Below, in pieces: positions 10,506-20,841 of a DNA stretch of 64,000 nucleotides; within the stretch, counting starts at the first letter, position 1, and each line of letters starts with the position of its first letter. A program made the translations under genes and the position numbers. The stretch is from Aegilops tauschii subsp. strangulata (Eukaryota; Streptophyta; Magnoliopsida; Poales; Poaceae), in assembly GCF_002575655.3 (NCBI RefSeq), contig NC_053037.3, forward strand, positions 570,812,880-570,876,879, written 5' to 3'. The notes under the pieces are model-generated. The model did not search any database and was not told where the DNA came from. It saw nothing but the letters and a program-made list of their open reading frames with translations.

Positions 10506-10758
10506 GGGGGTTATCTGGTTAATTCGTTCCCAGGGGACCCGCGATAGCATCTTAGTTCATTCCGAGGGCTTTTTGCAAAAGAATGGAGCAGCCCCGAGCA
10601 CGCCTCCTGCCTAGCTGACATTCACGTGTCGGCTCTGCGTTGATTTATACCTCGGGTGAACATAAAAGCCAAGTTGTAGTACCTGCGGTGCATGTTTTCA
10701 ATGTTTTTGTACCGAACTGGACCCACCTATCAAGTTTCTGTACCTCGATGCAATTACC

Positions 10759-12049
10759 TCATATTAAAATAGGATACCAGTAATTTTACATTAACTACTA
10801 TGCTCTTAGTTTTGTTATATATTAAAAAGGATTCCATATCAAATATATTGATTTTGGTCTACTATAAAAGCGCTGATTTATATCGAAATTTGGATGCAAA
10901 GACTTGTCATACCTGTCGAGCTCGACAGCTATGCCTAGGGTAGCACAATTATTGGCACTGGACTTATATAATTTCCTACAGCTTGGCCCTTAAACCCCCA
11001 CTTGTCCATTGAGAGGTTGTGTAACCCGTCTTGTCTTCACCTCAACTGTGCAAGGACACAGAAGATCGCAGCTTTCCTTTGGCGCGCGGGGGAGACCGGG
11101 CCGCGGGCATCTGCGCACAGAATGGCGGTATGCTCTTCTCTCCTTCCTCTGGATGCAAACTGTCCAATGATTTTCCTACAGAAATTATTATGGTATTGAC
11201 GTATTATTAGGAAGCTCTCGTACAACCTCCATTCAGATGCGGATGAGACTCTCATCATTGTTCATTATTGTTAGCTTGTAAGTCTGTGTGTGATCGATTC
11301 AGTTTTTCATATGGGTTTTTTTGTGGTATATTCAACAGAGACCCCTCCGTCATTGCATTGTGCCGTTGTCCCAGACACTAGAATCAGATCCTGCATCATC
11401 ATCTGGATGCAAACCTTGCGCTTCTTCGTCACACACGTATAGAATAGGCCCTCACAATTCTCGAAAAAAAGAATGGGCCCTCACGTGTAATAATCGACTC
11501 TCACGCGAGATCAGCGCCGACACTGGTGCAATGCATGAAGCGTTCATATCTTCGTCGTCGCCGAGCAGCTCCTCCAGTGTGTACTGTACTTGAATCTGCC
11601 GTCATCATCCTCCGCTGTGTCAACACCTTCTTAGCCGTTGTCAAGATCGCGGGCCAAGAACCCCTTTGCCGCCTTGGCATGTCCCTGGTACTGCCCTCAC
11701 AGTTCTTCAATTATATCGGCAAAGAACCCCAGCCGGATCCACGTCATCATCGGTCACTACTCCGGCGGGCAGTCTTCGTCGGACATCAACCAGCGCTTGA
11801 TCTCCTCTAGCATTCTGCATTCTTCGAGGGCCATTTCTTGGCGGCCTGGAGTTTGGGGGCGTTGAGCATTGGGATTTCCACCGGACTTGACGTTGCGTTG
11901 GTTGTCTGGTTAATTCTTCAATATGTTTCTCTAAAAAACAAGAGATTCTTTAATCTGTGTGCCACACCGTGGGATGGAAAAGAGATTACTTGCCCTTGTT
12001 CGCATTTTCTCACTTTGAGCATCCATAGGATCACACCAAATAAGATGAG
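10759..12049. other. Intergenic DNA, no recognised gene
   Basis: Several short ORFs on both strands (for example around 11526-11865 on the plus strand) carry Ser/Arg-rich low-complexity sequence and no known motif. I see no terminal repeats that would define an element. Confidence 0.35.
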
Positions 12050-14622
12050 TTGCTTTGCCCAAAAGTGAGAAGTCCACTTTCATCCCTAAACTCTTTTTTG
12101 AGGAAATTCATCCCTAAACTCTTTGGTTTGTCTAAGATTCAACCCCCATCTGTAAAACCGGCGAAGATTCAACCCCCAACTCCCCGAACCATTCAGGATC
12201 CAATCCAACCCTGCCCTCGGCCCGGTGCTAGTTTCCCATGAGTCAAATGGGTTTTACCGTGTTGACCATCTAGTCAGCATGTCATGTTATCCTAGTCAGG
12301 TAAATAATATATATGATATAAAGACATAGCTAGTCAACAGATCGATAATCTACAGACACAAATTATTAAAATATAAAAAGAGGAAAGAAAAGCATGACTC
12401 CAAAATGTCATGTCAAAGTGACGGTAGCAAGCATCAACATGCAACAACACCAACCGCCGCCTCTGACTCCATTGGAACTGAAGAGAGGTTCTTCAATGGT
12501 GGTGCCTCTGGAAAGGGAACTACGTCTCATGTCGACATTGTTAGATCCAATCACTGAAGGCCAGATCCAGGGTTTTCACCCCAAAGATCAAGTCTGAGCA
12601 AATTGCAACCAATGCCTTGAAGAAGGGAACCGCCATTTTCAGGTACAACCAACTAATGTGCCGATGGCATATGTCAGGGTTATAAGCATGGTCGTCCCAT
12701 GTAGGTTGGATTTGCATTTTTTTGGAATCAACATTCATGGTGGGTACATGACGATTTGGTTCGTGGTCTTGCGCAGTCATTGTCATCTTTCCTGGTCAAA
12801 TGTGCTTAATTAGAGGAAGCATGAAAATGTTGCTAGTCCCTCGGCTCACATGTACTGGACTTGGAATTACGAGAATGCCTTTTTGTTTCCCTCTCACTCG
12901 CTCGATTTCATGTAAATTGCCTATTCTATGGATGATTTATAATATTTCTATGAGTTAATCTCTCTTTTCAGCACATACTAAAAGTAATACATACCGATGA
13001 ACTGGGTAAAAATCAAACTAACATGATGTAATTTTTTTTATTTTCTTTGCTGACATTGAAAATGCCAAATAATAGCCTCTTTGCCCCCACCAATTGTTCC
13101 TGGAATGCATGCTGAGTTGGTAGGATTGACTTGTGCTTGTGACGTCCTCTTCTTTAACATATTCTTCGATAGAGCTGGCATGGCACTATTGTTGTTTCGG
13201 CTCTTACTTGCTTGATTTGAAATGTGGAATGCCACATATTATGTTTCCCTCTCACCTTCTCAATTTTACGTAAATTATGTGATTGACATCAAATTTGTAG
13301 CTTTCTAATGGTCCAACTTTCTTGCTCAAGGGTCGACCATCTTCGGGCTACCCTCTCAGAGTTGTTGGGGGAAATAGTTCGCTCTCCACACTAAACATCA
13401 CATCATCCTATCCTAAATGCCTCTTTGTCCCCATACCTTGGCCAAGAGACCACTCGAGAATCCGGACGCTGGACAAGAGGGGGCATTTCATTTGTACGTG
13501 CTCTTGATAGCTAGTTTCCAAAGCACACTCATGCACCGCCAATAGCTATGCGGCCTTAGTTATGTTACTACCAAGAGAAACATAAAAATGCAGGAAGTTG
13601 CTAGCTATGACAACTCAAGACCAAACAAACATGTTTGTCGAGCCAAGAGAACATTCAGCTATTGTTGTGTGGGTAGGTTAGGACTTTTTTAGCTCCACTC
13701 ACTCTGAACAACCGAGTTCCATAGCATCCTCATGTACCACACATGGCTACATGGCATGTTTTACATCACTACCGAGGGTAATGCGCCGATGTAGCAAGTG
13801 ACATGAACGCACTCAAGACAAATCAAACACCAAACAATATACTTTTCTCTCTTTTCTGACATTAATTGTTTGTATTCCTTCCTCCATATGGCTCGTGGAA
13901 TTGGCCAGAAAGCAAGACTTCACATAATTAGTTGCCATGCATGTTCATCATCTTAGACACATCTTACCAATGACGCTGACCATAATGGCACCTGCGCATG
14001 TTGCATCTTGTGGACACTGAAGCTTGTTGATCCTACACCTATATACGAACCTTAGGTATGATGTTTTCTTCTACTTCATACTCTACTTCAATGGAGATTG
14101 CACCATGTGTACAAGAATAAGTCATGTGACTTTGTTATCACGTTCCCATGTGTGGATGGTAACATATCGAGAAAGTGTGTAATAGTTCTTTTTAGGTAGC
14201 ATCACAATTTAGCTCGCACACAATAGCAAATACAATGGAGGGCCAAGCATGCATGTGTAGTAGGATGTCCTTTGCTAATGTTTGAGTCTCTAAAGTGTGG
14301 AAGTACGAAGAACAAAAACATGTCCACATGATTTGTAAATGCTCTGCATGGGAAAATATAAAAAGGAAAGAGAACAAGTTTGCGAATGTCATGTCCAATT
14401 ATGTAAGTGAGTCAAATAATATGGCCCATAGTCAACTTAGTTGCAGTTACAATGATCTTACGGTTCTGCTTTGCTGATTGAAAGATGATCCACTAGATTA
14501 ACGACCAGATGTTTTGGTTTCCTTGGGAATGGCTTTGTTTTCTCTTGTTAACTTGTCATGTACTTTTAACATATAATGGATTCTAAATTTTTATGTGTTG
14601 TTCATGATGAAACATTGGCACT
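12050..14622. other. Intergenic DNA with weak repeat signals
   Basis: The stretch 12085-12235 (TCATCCCTAAACTCTTT occurring twice, GATTCAACCCCCA occurring twice) looks like one terminal repeat of a Mutator-type element, but I found no inverse partner. At 12890-12925 and 13245-13275 a similar TTTCCCTCTCAC...ATTTxxxGTAAATT block recurs. No coding gene seen. Confidence 0.35.
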
Positions 14623-14959
14623 CACTACAAAAAAAAGACACATCCATGACATTTTGGGCCGAACGAACTTTTTTTCTGTCATACATATGACACTTCTATG
14701 ACGATAATTGTGACAAAACCCGGTATCATCATAGATGTGGTGGGCTCCTACTTCTATGACAAAAAATCATGACAGAAAATGGGCTTTTCGTCCTGGGCGG
14801 GCCGGAGACGCAGCTGCATGACATTCTTTGGGCCGTCCATGACAGAAAAAACCGTGGTAGAAGCGAGGGGGAGGAAAATTTCGGGGAGTTCCCGGTTACG
14901 GTGGGAGGTCGGGGGCCGAGCGATGCGCGTTTCTCTCGTACACGTACGCGCGTGTGTGC

Positions 14960-15090
14960 GAGGCGTTGGCTCTAACTGAACCCGAGCGAGGCGTTGGGCT
15001 CTAACTGAACCCGAGCGATTGCACTGCAGGCTACGCGTTACTGAACCCGAGCGATCGATCGATGGCTGTTAACTGAACCTGATCGAGCGA
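14960..15090. repeat. Short tandem array (CTGAACCCGAGCGA units)
   Basis: The motif GGCTCTAACTGAACCCGAGC recurs at about 30 bp spacing two full times, then in shortened forms (TTACTGAACCCGAGCGATC, TTAACTGAACCTGATCGAGC). Confidence 0.8.
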
Positions 15091-15147
15091 CTCCTTCGCT
15101 ACTGCTGCTAACTGTAGCCGATCGATTGGATGAACAGTGAGCGTTGC

Positions 15148-15162
15148 GGGGGGGGGGGGGGG
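15148..15162 (+). repeat. Run of 15 G
   Basis: An uninterrupted G homopolymer lies inside the CACTA interior. Length is prone to sequencing error. Confidence 0.9.
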
Positions 15163-15199
15163 TCGGATGAACAGTGAGCGGTGGCGTTGCCTCTGGATG

Positions 15200-15412
15200 A
15201 ACAGAACCCCGTGGTGTGGAGGGCTAGATGAACAGTAGACGGTGGAGGGGTGCCCGTGGAGGGGTGGTTAAACAGGACCCCGTGGTGTGGAGGGCTGGAT
15301 GAACAGTAGACGGTGGAGGGGTGCCCATGGAGGGGTGGTTAAACAGGACCCCGTGGTGTGGAGGGCTGGATGAACAGTAGACGGTGGAGGGGTGCCCGTG
15401 GAGGGGTGGTTG
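15200..15412. repeat. 71 bp tandem repeat, three copies
   Basis: The unit contains CCCCGTGGTGTGGAGGGCT, GATGAACAGTAGACGGTGGA and GGGGTGGTTAAACAGGA. Copies begin about 71 bp apart and differ at only a few positions, so the array is recent. Confidence 0.9.
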
Positions 15413-15461
15413 AACAGTAGCCGGTGGAGTAGCGCGCTGTGGAGGCTGGATGAACAGGAGC

Positions 15462-15525
15462 CCGTGGAGGCTGGAGGAGGTCGACGGTAGCCCGTGGAGG
15501 CTGGAGGAGGTCGACGGTGGAGATG
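15462..15525. repeat. 30 bp tandem repeat, two copies
   Basis: The unit AGCCCGTGGAGGCTGGAGGA + GGTCGACGGT is repeated directly twice. It shares the CCCGTGGAGG core with the array to its left. Confidence 0.85.
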
Positions 15526-15541
15526 AACAGTATCCCGTGGA

Positions 15542-15850
15542 GTCCCGTTTTGAGGTACGCCACACCCCTCCCGATGAACATGACCCCCGTTTCGACCGTA
15601 GGAGGTCCGTTTCGTCCGTTTTGCGGTACGCCACACCCCTCCCGATCAACAGGACCCCGTTTCGACCGTAGGTGGTCCGTTTCGTCCGTTTTACGGTACG
15701 CCACACCCCTCCCGATCAACAGGACCCCCGTTTCGACCGTAGGAGGTCCGTTTCCTCCGTTTTGCGGTACGCCACACCCCTCCCGATCAACAGGACCCCG
15801 TTCCGAACGTAGGAGGTCCGTTTCCTCCGTTTTGCGGTACGCCAGGCCTC
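15542..15850. repeat. 70 bp tandem repeat, four to five copies
   Basis: The unit contains TACGCCACACCCCTCCCGAT, AACAGGACCCC, GTTTCGACCGTAGGAGGTCC and GTTTCxTCCGTTTTGCGG. Because 70 is not a multiple of three, all three frames read through it, giving long but meaningless ORFs on both strands. Confidence 0.9.
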
Positions 15851-15949
15851 GTTTCCATCGCCTGTTCCGTCCAAGCCCTCCCGATGAACACGACCACGCA
15901 TTCCGTTCCGACCCAGCCGGTTGGCTCCCACGCATTCCATTGCCTCTCG

Positions 15950-16055
15950 ATGAACACAATGCATTCCGTTGCCTCCCCATGAACACGACGCATTCCGTTG
16001 CCTCCCCATGAACACGACGCATTCCGTTGCCTCCCCATGAACACGACGACGATGC
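15950..16055. repeat. 29 bp tandem repeat, three copies
   Basis: The unit GCATTCCGTTGCCTCCCCAT + GAACACGAC is present three times, the last grading into GACGATGCTG. Confidence 0.9.
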
Positions 16056-16299
16056 TGTTTCTCCGTTCCGACCCGGCCATGTACACGAGCCCTGGCCGTA
16101 CGTATGCGCGAGTAGGCGTTCGAGACCCCGCCCGTATGTACACATACGTGACCGTATTTTCTTTCTTGCACCCTGGCCGCTGTACGTACGTGTACATGCT
16201 ACATGCGCGCCTCTACTACGACACGTGCGCGCCTCTACATCGACCAGTATGTACGTACACGTTCGCGACCAGAATGACAATGCTACGTACGCTTCGACC

Positions 16300-16645
16300 A
16301 GGTGGGTCCCGACTGCCAGGCACTTCCTTGCCTGTGAAGATGTAGCTGGTGGGTCCCAGCAGTCAGGGGGGCGAATCGTTTTTTTTGCCCGGACGCACTT
16401 CCTTGCGTGCGAAGATGTAGCCGGTGGGTCCCAGCAGTCAGGGGGGCGAATCTATTTTTTGCCCGGACGCACTTCCTTGCGTGCGAAGGTGTAGCTGGTG
16501 GGTCCCAGCAGTCAGGGGGGCGAATCGTTTTTTTTGCCCGGACGCACTTCCTTGCGTGCGAAGATGAAGCTGGTGGGTCCCAGCAGTCAGGGGGAAACGT
16601 TTTTTCCGCGAAATACAGTGGCCCGTCCGGTGGGTCCCAGCTGTC
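16300..16645. repeat. 74-75 bp tandem repeat, four copies plus relics
   Basis: The unit contains GGTGGGTCCCAGCAGTCAGG, GGGGCGAATCGTTTTTTTTG and CCCGGACGCACTTCCTTGCG. Unit starts fall near 16348, 16423, 16497 and 16572. Diverged copies return at 17180-17350. Confidence 0.9.
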
Positions 16646-16696
16646 AGGTGGAGGAATCATTATTTTCCACGTAATAAGGAGGCACTTCCTTGCTGC

Positions 16697-18640
16697 GGCC
16701 GTGGACCCAGCTGTCAGCCTCTCCACATACAGTCCACGTCCGATGGAAGTCATTCCTTGACCACGTTGACCAGGCCGAGCCGAGAGCACCACGGCGGTGG
16801 ACGACGGCGAGGCCTAGGAAGGGGACGACGCAGAGCCGGGGAAGACGCGGCAGTGGAAGCCCGCGCGGAGAGGAGTACGAGGGTTCACTGGTTCGGCTGC
16901 GGTGTGAGGCTGCCGTCGCCGCAGGGCCTGGCCAGCGGTGGGAATAGTAGGGGGCGGTGAGGCCTCCGCGGCAGCACAGCCGGCCACGAGAGGCAGGAGC
17001 ATGCGGCACGACCGGCGCTGCTTTGGGCGGCTGGAGCAAGAAGACCAGAGGTTGAAGAAGCACTATGGCCGTTGGATGGACATCGTACGGTCACTGGAGC
17101 TAGAATCGTTCATATTGACTAAGTTGACAAAGCCCTCCGTCCCCGTCAACTTAGTTGGCCCACAAGTCATCCTCCCACTATGGTGGGTCCCAGCTAGCAG
17201 GGGGGTATTCATTTTTTTGTGCGTAATAAGGAGGCACTTCCTTGCGTGCGAAGATATAGCTGGTGGGTCCGACATGTCAGGGGGGACATTTTTTTTTCAC
17301 GAAATACAGAGGCCCTTCCGGTGGGTCCCAGCTGTTAGGTGGAGGAATCATTATTTTGCGCGTACAGTCCATGGCTGATGGATGTCGTTCGTTGACCACG
17401 TTGACCAGGCCGCGCCGAGAGCACCATGGCGGTGGACGACGGCGAGGCCTAGGAAGGGAACGACACGGAGCCGGGGAAGACTCGGCAATGGTTGCCCACG
17501 CGGTGGGGAGTATGAGGGTTTACTGGTCTGGCTGCCGTCACCGGAAAATAACAGGAGGTGTGGGTGAGTAGAGGAATGGCCTGGCCAGCAATGAAGTAGG
17601 GTGGGTGGTGCGGCCTGTGCGGCAGCACAGCCGGCCACGGGTGGCGGGAGCAGGCAGTCCCACCGGAGCTGGTTTGGGCGGCTGGAGCAAGAAGATCAGA
17701 TATTGAAGAAGCAGCACGGCCGTTGGATTAACATCCAACGGTCACTGCTGCTAGAATCGTTTGTGGACTAAGTTGACAAAGCCAAAGTACACGTCAACCT
17801 AGTAGACCCACAAGTCAGCCTCCAAATCTGTCCCAAACAGCATACAACCCGAAATTTCTAGCCAGATTCAAATTAATTTTACATCTAAATATACCTTAAT
17901 TTAAATTCAATGAAATTTTACCCGCACAAAAACAATGAAATTTAAAATATCAAAATCCGAAAGAAAATAGTATTTTGGAACTAATTGCCTGTTTGCTGTA
18001 TTTTTTCATTTTACAGCCCATTTATTATTACATATAGCCCATTTCTTATTACTTATAGCCCATTTTCTGGGAAAAATGCATCCCTCCTCGTCTTGAAAGA
18101 TTTCCGGTCCAGCAGGGCATAGAAAAGCAAGTAGGCCTACGTTGGTTATTCTGCAAAAAACAAAATAGCTGGCTAGCCATTTTCAGAAAGGAAAAAAACA
18201 AACTAGGCTGGTCATGTGCTAAACATATGAAATAAAAGCCTGGGCTAGACGGGCCACGGGTCCCGCACAACCCAGTTGATACCCTTCTCCGTCCCGAAAA
18301 AACAAAATTACTGCGCACGCTGCTGGGTCCCTTCTGTCATCCTCACCATGTACAGTCATCTCCTTATTCCTCTCGGTTGTTGACCATGTTGACAACACCG
18401 GAGGGCGGCGCCGCGGCGAGCGAACCAAGGTGGAGGACGATGGTGAGGCCTCGGACGGGAACGAACAGGAGCCGGGGAAGATCACAGCCAGCCGTGGGAG
18501 GCGGGAGCAGGCGGTCCCGCCAGCGCTGGTTTGGCTTTGGCGGCTCGAGGAAGAAGAGACTGAAGAAACGCAACAGACGTTGAATGTCAATCCAACGGTC
18601 AAGGTTGGCACAATCGTTTGTTGACTAAGCGGACACCAAG
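16697..18640. repeat. Three diverged copies of a 300-470 bp GC-rich segment
   Basis: Copies lie at about 16697-17170, 17360-17830 and 18340-18640. Shared blocks are TTGACCACGTTGACCA, GCGAGGCCTAGGAAGG(G), GAGCCGGGGAAGA, CGGCTGGAGCAAGAAGA and CCAACGGTCA...CTAAGTTGAC. The first two are offset by about 640 bp. Conserved frames are Gly/Arg/Pro-rich and I do not regard them as genes. Confidence 0.75.
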
Positions 18641-18747
18641 TAGCATACTTTTTTATATATAGGAAGAAAACTGCGAGGAAAATGCATTCGTCTGCTGTCC
18701 TCCTCACAGGGAACGTTCGCCACATAAGTGACTAGCACCCTTGGTTT

Positions 18748-19975
18748 TCAACCGGGAGGTCTCATAAATGGTAGTAATGTTGTTTCAACAGCAGCTGGAT
18801 CGCCTTTCACCATCATTGGATAGTTTGGTCCAAGGAAGAGCGAGTTTGCTCCAAGACTATCAATACTGAACCAGGGAGAAGGTGTTGGCGCTAGCACACT
18901 AGTATCCGTCCTGAATACCATGCAACGGGTGTTGGAATAGGTCAGGAGAGGGCGACCATGGGAGACAACACCTGCTTCCTCAGTAGTAACAATCTGAGTG
19001 CACTGTATACAGACAAGAAGAGGTGATCCATCGGAATTAGTTGCCAGGCGCCACTGAGTATATAAGTTCTGCTCCTCCTCATGCTCGTGATCATCACCAT
19101 CGTCATCTCCCCCTTGCTTATAAATTTTTTCAAGTATAGGTGGTGGAATGTTCACAGGACCTTGGAAACACAAGAAGAAGGTTAATTAGTAAAGGGAAAC
19201 TTGCTAACCCGCATGCATGTGGATGAAACAGTTATAATTACGGTGAAAGACAAACGTACCGAAACTACGAGGATCCCATGCAAAAATAGTGCCACGAGTG
19301 GTCGCAGCAAACACAAGATCCTCGTATTCAATTGCATCACAGTACACATCCGTGTATAGAAATAGATTTTTGAGCAATATCCATCCAGTCGAACCACGAA
19401 GGACGGCAACAAGCTTGTCGAAGATAGCAAAAAATTGATAGTTCTTGTAATTCCAAGAGCGGTTGGGAACTCGACAAATTGCTATCTTCAGTAGACGACA
19501 GTCACCATGATCGTATTTGAACGTACGTAGATCATCTGTGCGCTCAACCTCAGGGCACTCGGAGATTTTTGGAAGTGGAATCCGCTGACGAGTGTACACA
19601 TTCACAAGTTCCCACTCGCAATTGTACCCAATATAAACAACCCAATCTCCATTTGCGCCAGCCCAGGACTTACCCTTAAGCGATGGCATCTTGACATCAC
19701 ACGTATCATAATCAAGCGGCATCAACATGCACAAGGCGAGGCCTCCGTCGTCCCCGCCCATGCGAACAGGCTTATAAGAAGATAAGGAGATCAAACCGCT
19801 CCTGGACCCTTGGGTTCCTTGTAATGATGTTATTAGTTGAGTCGAGAATGGGCTTGAACGAACCTGCCATGCTAGCCGAGGTGATGACGTCGCACCGATC
19901 AATGAGTTCCCCCACCACGTCATCTTTCAGATCGGGGCAAGAATAACGGGGTCGTTTCCGGCTTGTTCCCTCCAT
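18748..19975 (-). pseudogene. DUF295 / F-box-like protein gene, frameshifted and C-terminally shortened
   Basis: DUF295 proteins are plant proteins with an N-terminal F-box-like part and a C-terminal beta-propeller-like region. Many act, or are thought to act, as substrate receptors of SCF ubiquitin ligases. Exon 1 starts at 19975 (MEGTSRKRPR) and has an F-box-like helix (DLKDDVVGELIDRCDVI). It loses frame near 19775-19880, where the first frame meets a stop, and continues in the next frame (GLISLSSYKPVRMGG to FAATTRGTIFAWDPRSFG). The GTACGT donor is at 19259, intron 19161-19259 is 99 bp, and acceptor CCAAG leads to exon 2 (19160-18748). Exon 2 has an acidic run, then DSLGANSLFLGPNYPMM, the family signature. 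The stop follows soon after, before the C-terminal strands usually seen. It may be a pseudogene; a one-base sequence error could also explain the shift. Confidence 0.7.
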
Positions 19976-20625
19976 GGAGAAGATGATCAAACAATGGCAG
20001 AAGGAAGGGTGAAGGCAAATGGAGGAGGGAGGAAGAGCGTGCGACAGCAGTTCCAAATCGAGAGGGAAAGGCGAAGAGTCGTTGGACGGTTGCCAGTTTG
20101 CCACGGTACACGAAGAGGCGCCCCGGCCTACACGTCCTTTCGGAAATTGTACAAAAGGACTCGTCGTCGTCTCACTGACATGTTGGAACGGGATCACATG
20201 TCAACGAAACATGGTGTGTAATTTCTCGTGCAAAATGCGATCTGGCCGCGTTGGCCCGAGGTGCCGCATTAGTTATCGACTTTATTTTTTAATAGCGTGT
20301 CGTTCAGTTTTGAAGCACGACTAACTGGTACTGTTTGCAGAGAAAATATAAACTACTCTACCACTACTCCACCTCTAGTACTAGTAGTATAAAAAAGATA
20401 TATAGGCTGGAGCTCAGAGCTTTCTTGCTAAGGGCTGCCCAATTGCTTCTCACACTATTACCCTCTCTCCAGATCTAAAAAATACGGCCTCTCTCTCCCT
20501 CCTCACTGGTGGTCACAGATCTTCCGGGGAAGAAAAGGACGTGCAGCGTTGACGCACTCGTCGTCGGCGAGCGAGGTCACGCACTGACGACAAGGTTGTC
20601 CTCTCAGACCTAGCGCCCGCGCGGG
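19976..20625. promoter_or_regulatory. Intergenic region between divergent genes, with plus-strand TATA box
   Basis: About 650 bp separates the DUF295 start (minus) from the candidate ATG at 20626 (plus). AGTATAAAAAAGATATATAG at 20387-20406 is a good TATA box for the plus-strand gene. It is followed by a CT-rich leader (CCCTCTCTCC, CTCTCTCTCCCTCC), typical of grass 5' untranslated regions. Confidence 0.45.
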
Positions 20626-20708
20626 ATGGCCTCCGTCCCCAAGCTCGCTGCCGTAGTGCGTGCGGAGGACGACGACCACGAGCGAAGCCACTTCTCGCTG
20701 ACCCTCAT
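20626..20708 (+). CDS. Candidate first exon of an unidentified gene
   Basis: ATG at 20626 follows a CT-rich leader and a TATA box. It opens 27 codons (MASVPKLAAVVRAEDDDHER...) that reach a plausible GT donor (CTCAT|GTATGC) at 20709. Without splicing the frame stays open to 20862. GC content falls sharply after the donor, as expected for a grass first exon and intron. I do not recognise the protein. A 4.1 kb solo LTR starts 134 bp downstream, so any later exons would lie beyond 24959, and I could not find them with confidence. Confidence 0.4.
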
Positions 20709-20836
20709 GTATGCTACCTCTTTTCGAACCATACCCTTGTTCTATTGCCCCATCTGCCATGTCGCTGCATGTGGATCTTTTTCCACTCCACCATCTTCCC
20801 AATTTGGTATCCTCTGCTCTGCTGGTCACGCAGATG

Positions 20837-20841
20837 AAAAC
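20837..20841. repeat. Target-site duplication, left (AAAAC)
   Basis: AAAAC immediately precedes the LTR start and recurs at 24954-24958 immediately after its end. Confidence 0.85.

Larger units (their letters stand above)
9557..10758. mobile_element. Mutator-like element with about 250 bp terminal inverted repeats
   Basis: The first 249 bp (9557-9805) are repeated in inverse form at 10511-10758. Matching blocks include GGTAATTGCA, GGTGGGTxCAGTTxGGTACA, ACAACTTGGCTTTTATGTTC, GAGCCxACACGTG and CGAATTAACCAGATAA. Long TIRs of this kind define MULEs. No transposase is present, so the element is non-autonomous. A clear 9 bp target duplication was not found, possibly through decay. It carries a nested Stowaway MITE and a minus-strand ORF whose coding sequence continues into the right TIR. 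Confidence 0.85.
14623..18650 (+). mobile_element. CACTA transposon left terminus and its non-coding interior
   Basis: CACTACAAAAAAAAGACACA at 14623 is a CACTA (En/Spm) terminus. It is followed by subterminal copies of CATGACA, TCTATGAC and GTCATA-type motifs (14645-14860), the usual transposase-binding repeats. A 4 kb interior then consists almost wholly of tandem arrays. The expected right terminus (...GTAGTG) was not found before the next gene, so the element is probably truncated and its right limit is a guess. No transposase ORF was recognised. Confidence 0.6.

Noticed and set aside
15224..16494. Long overlapping ORFs on both strands (up to 313 codons)
   Set aside because: They read through 29-75 bp tandem repeats in several frames at once and have no known motif.
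14960..16645. CRISPR-like regular repeats
   Set aside because: Units are contiguous tandem repeats without unique spacers, and the genome is a plant.
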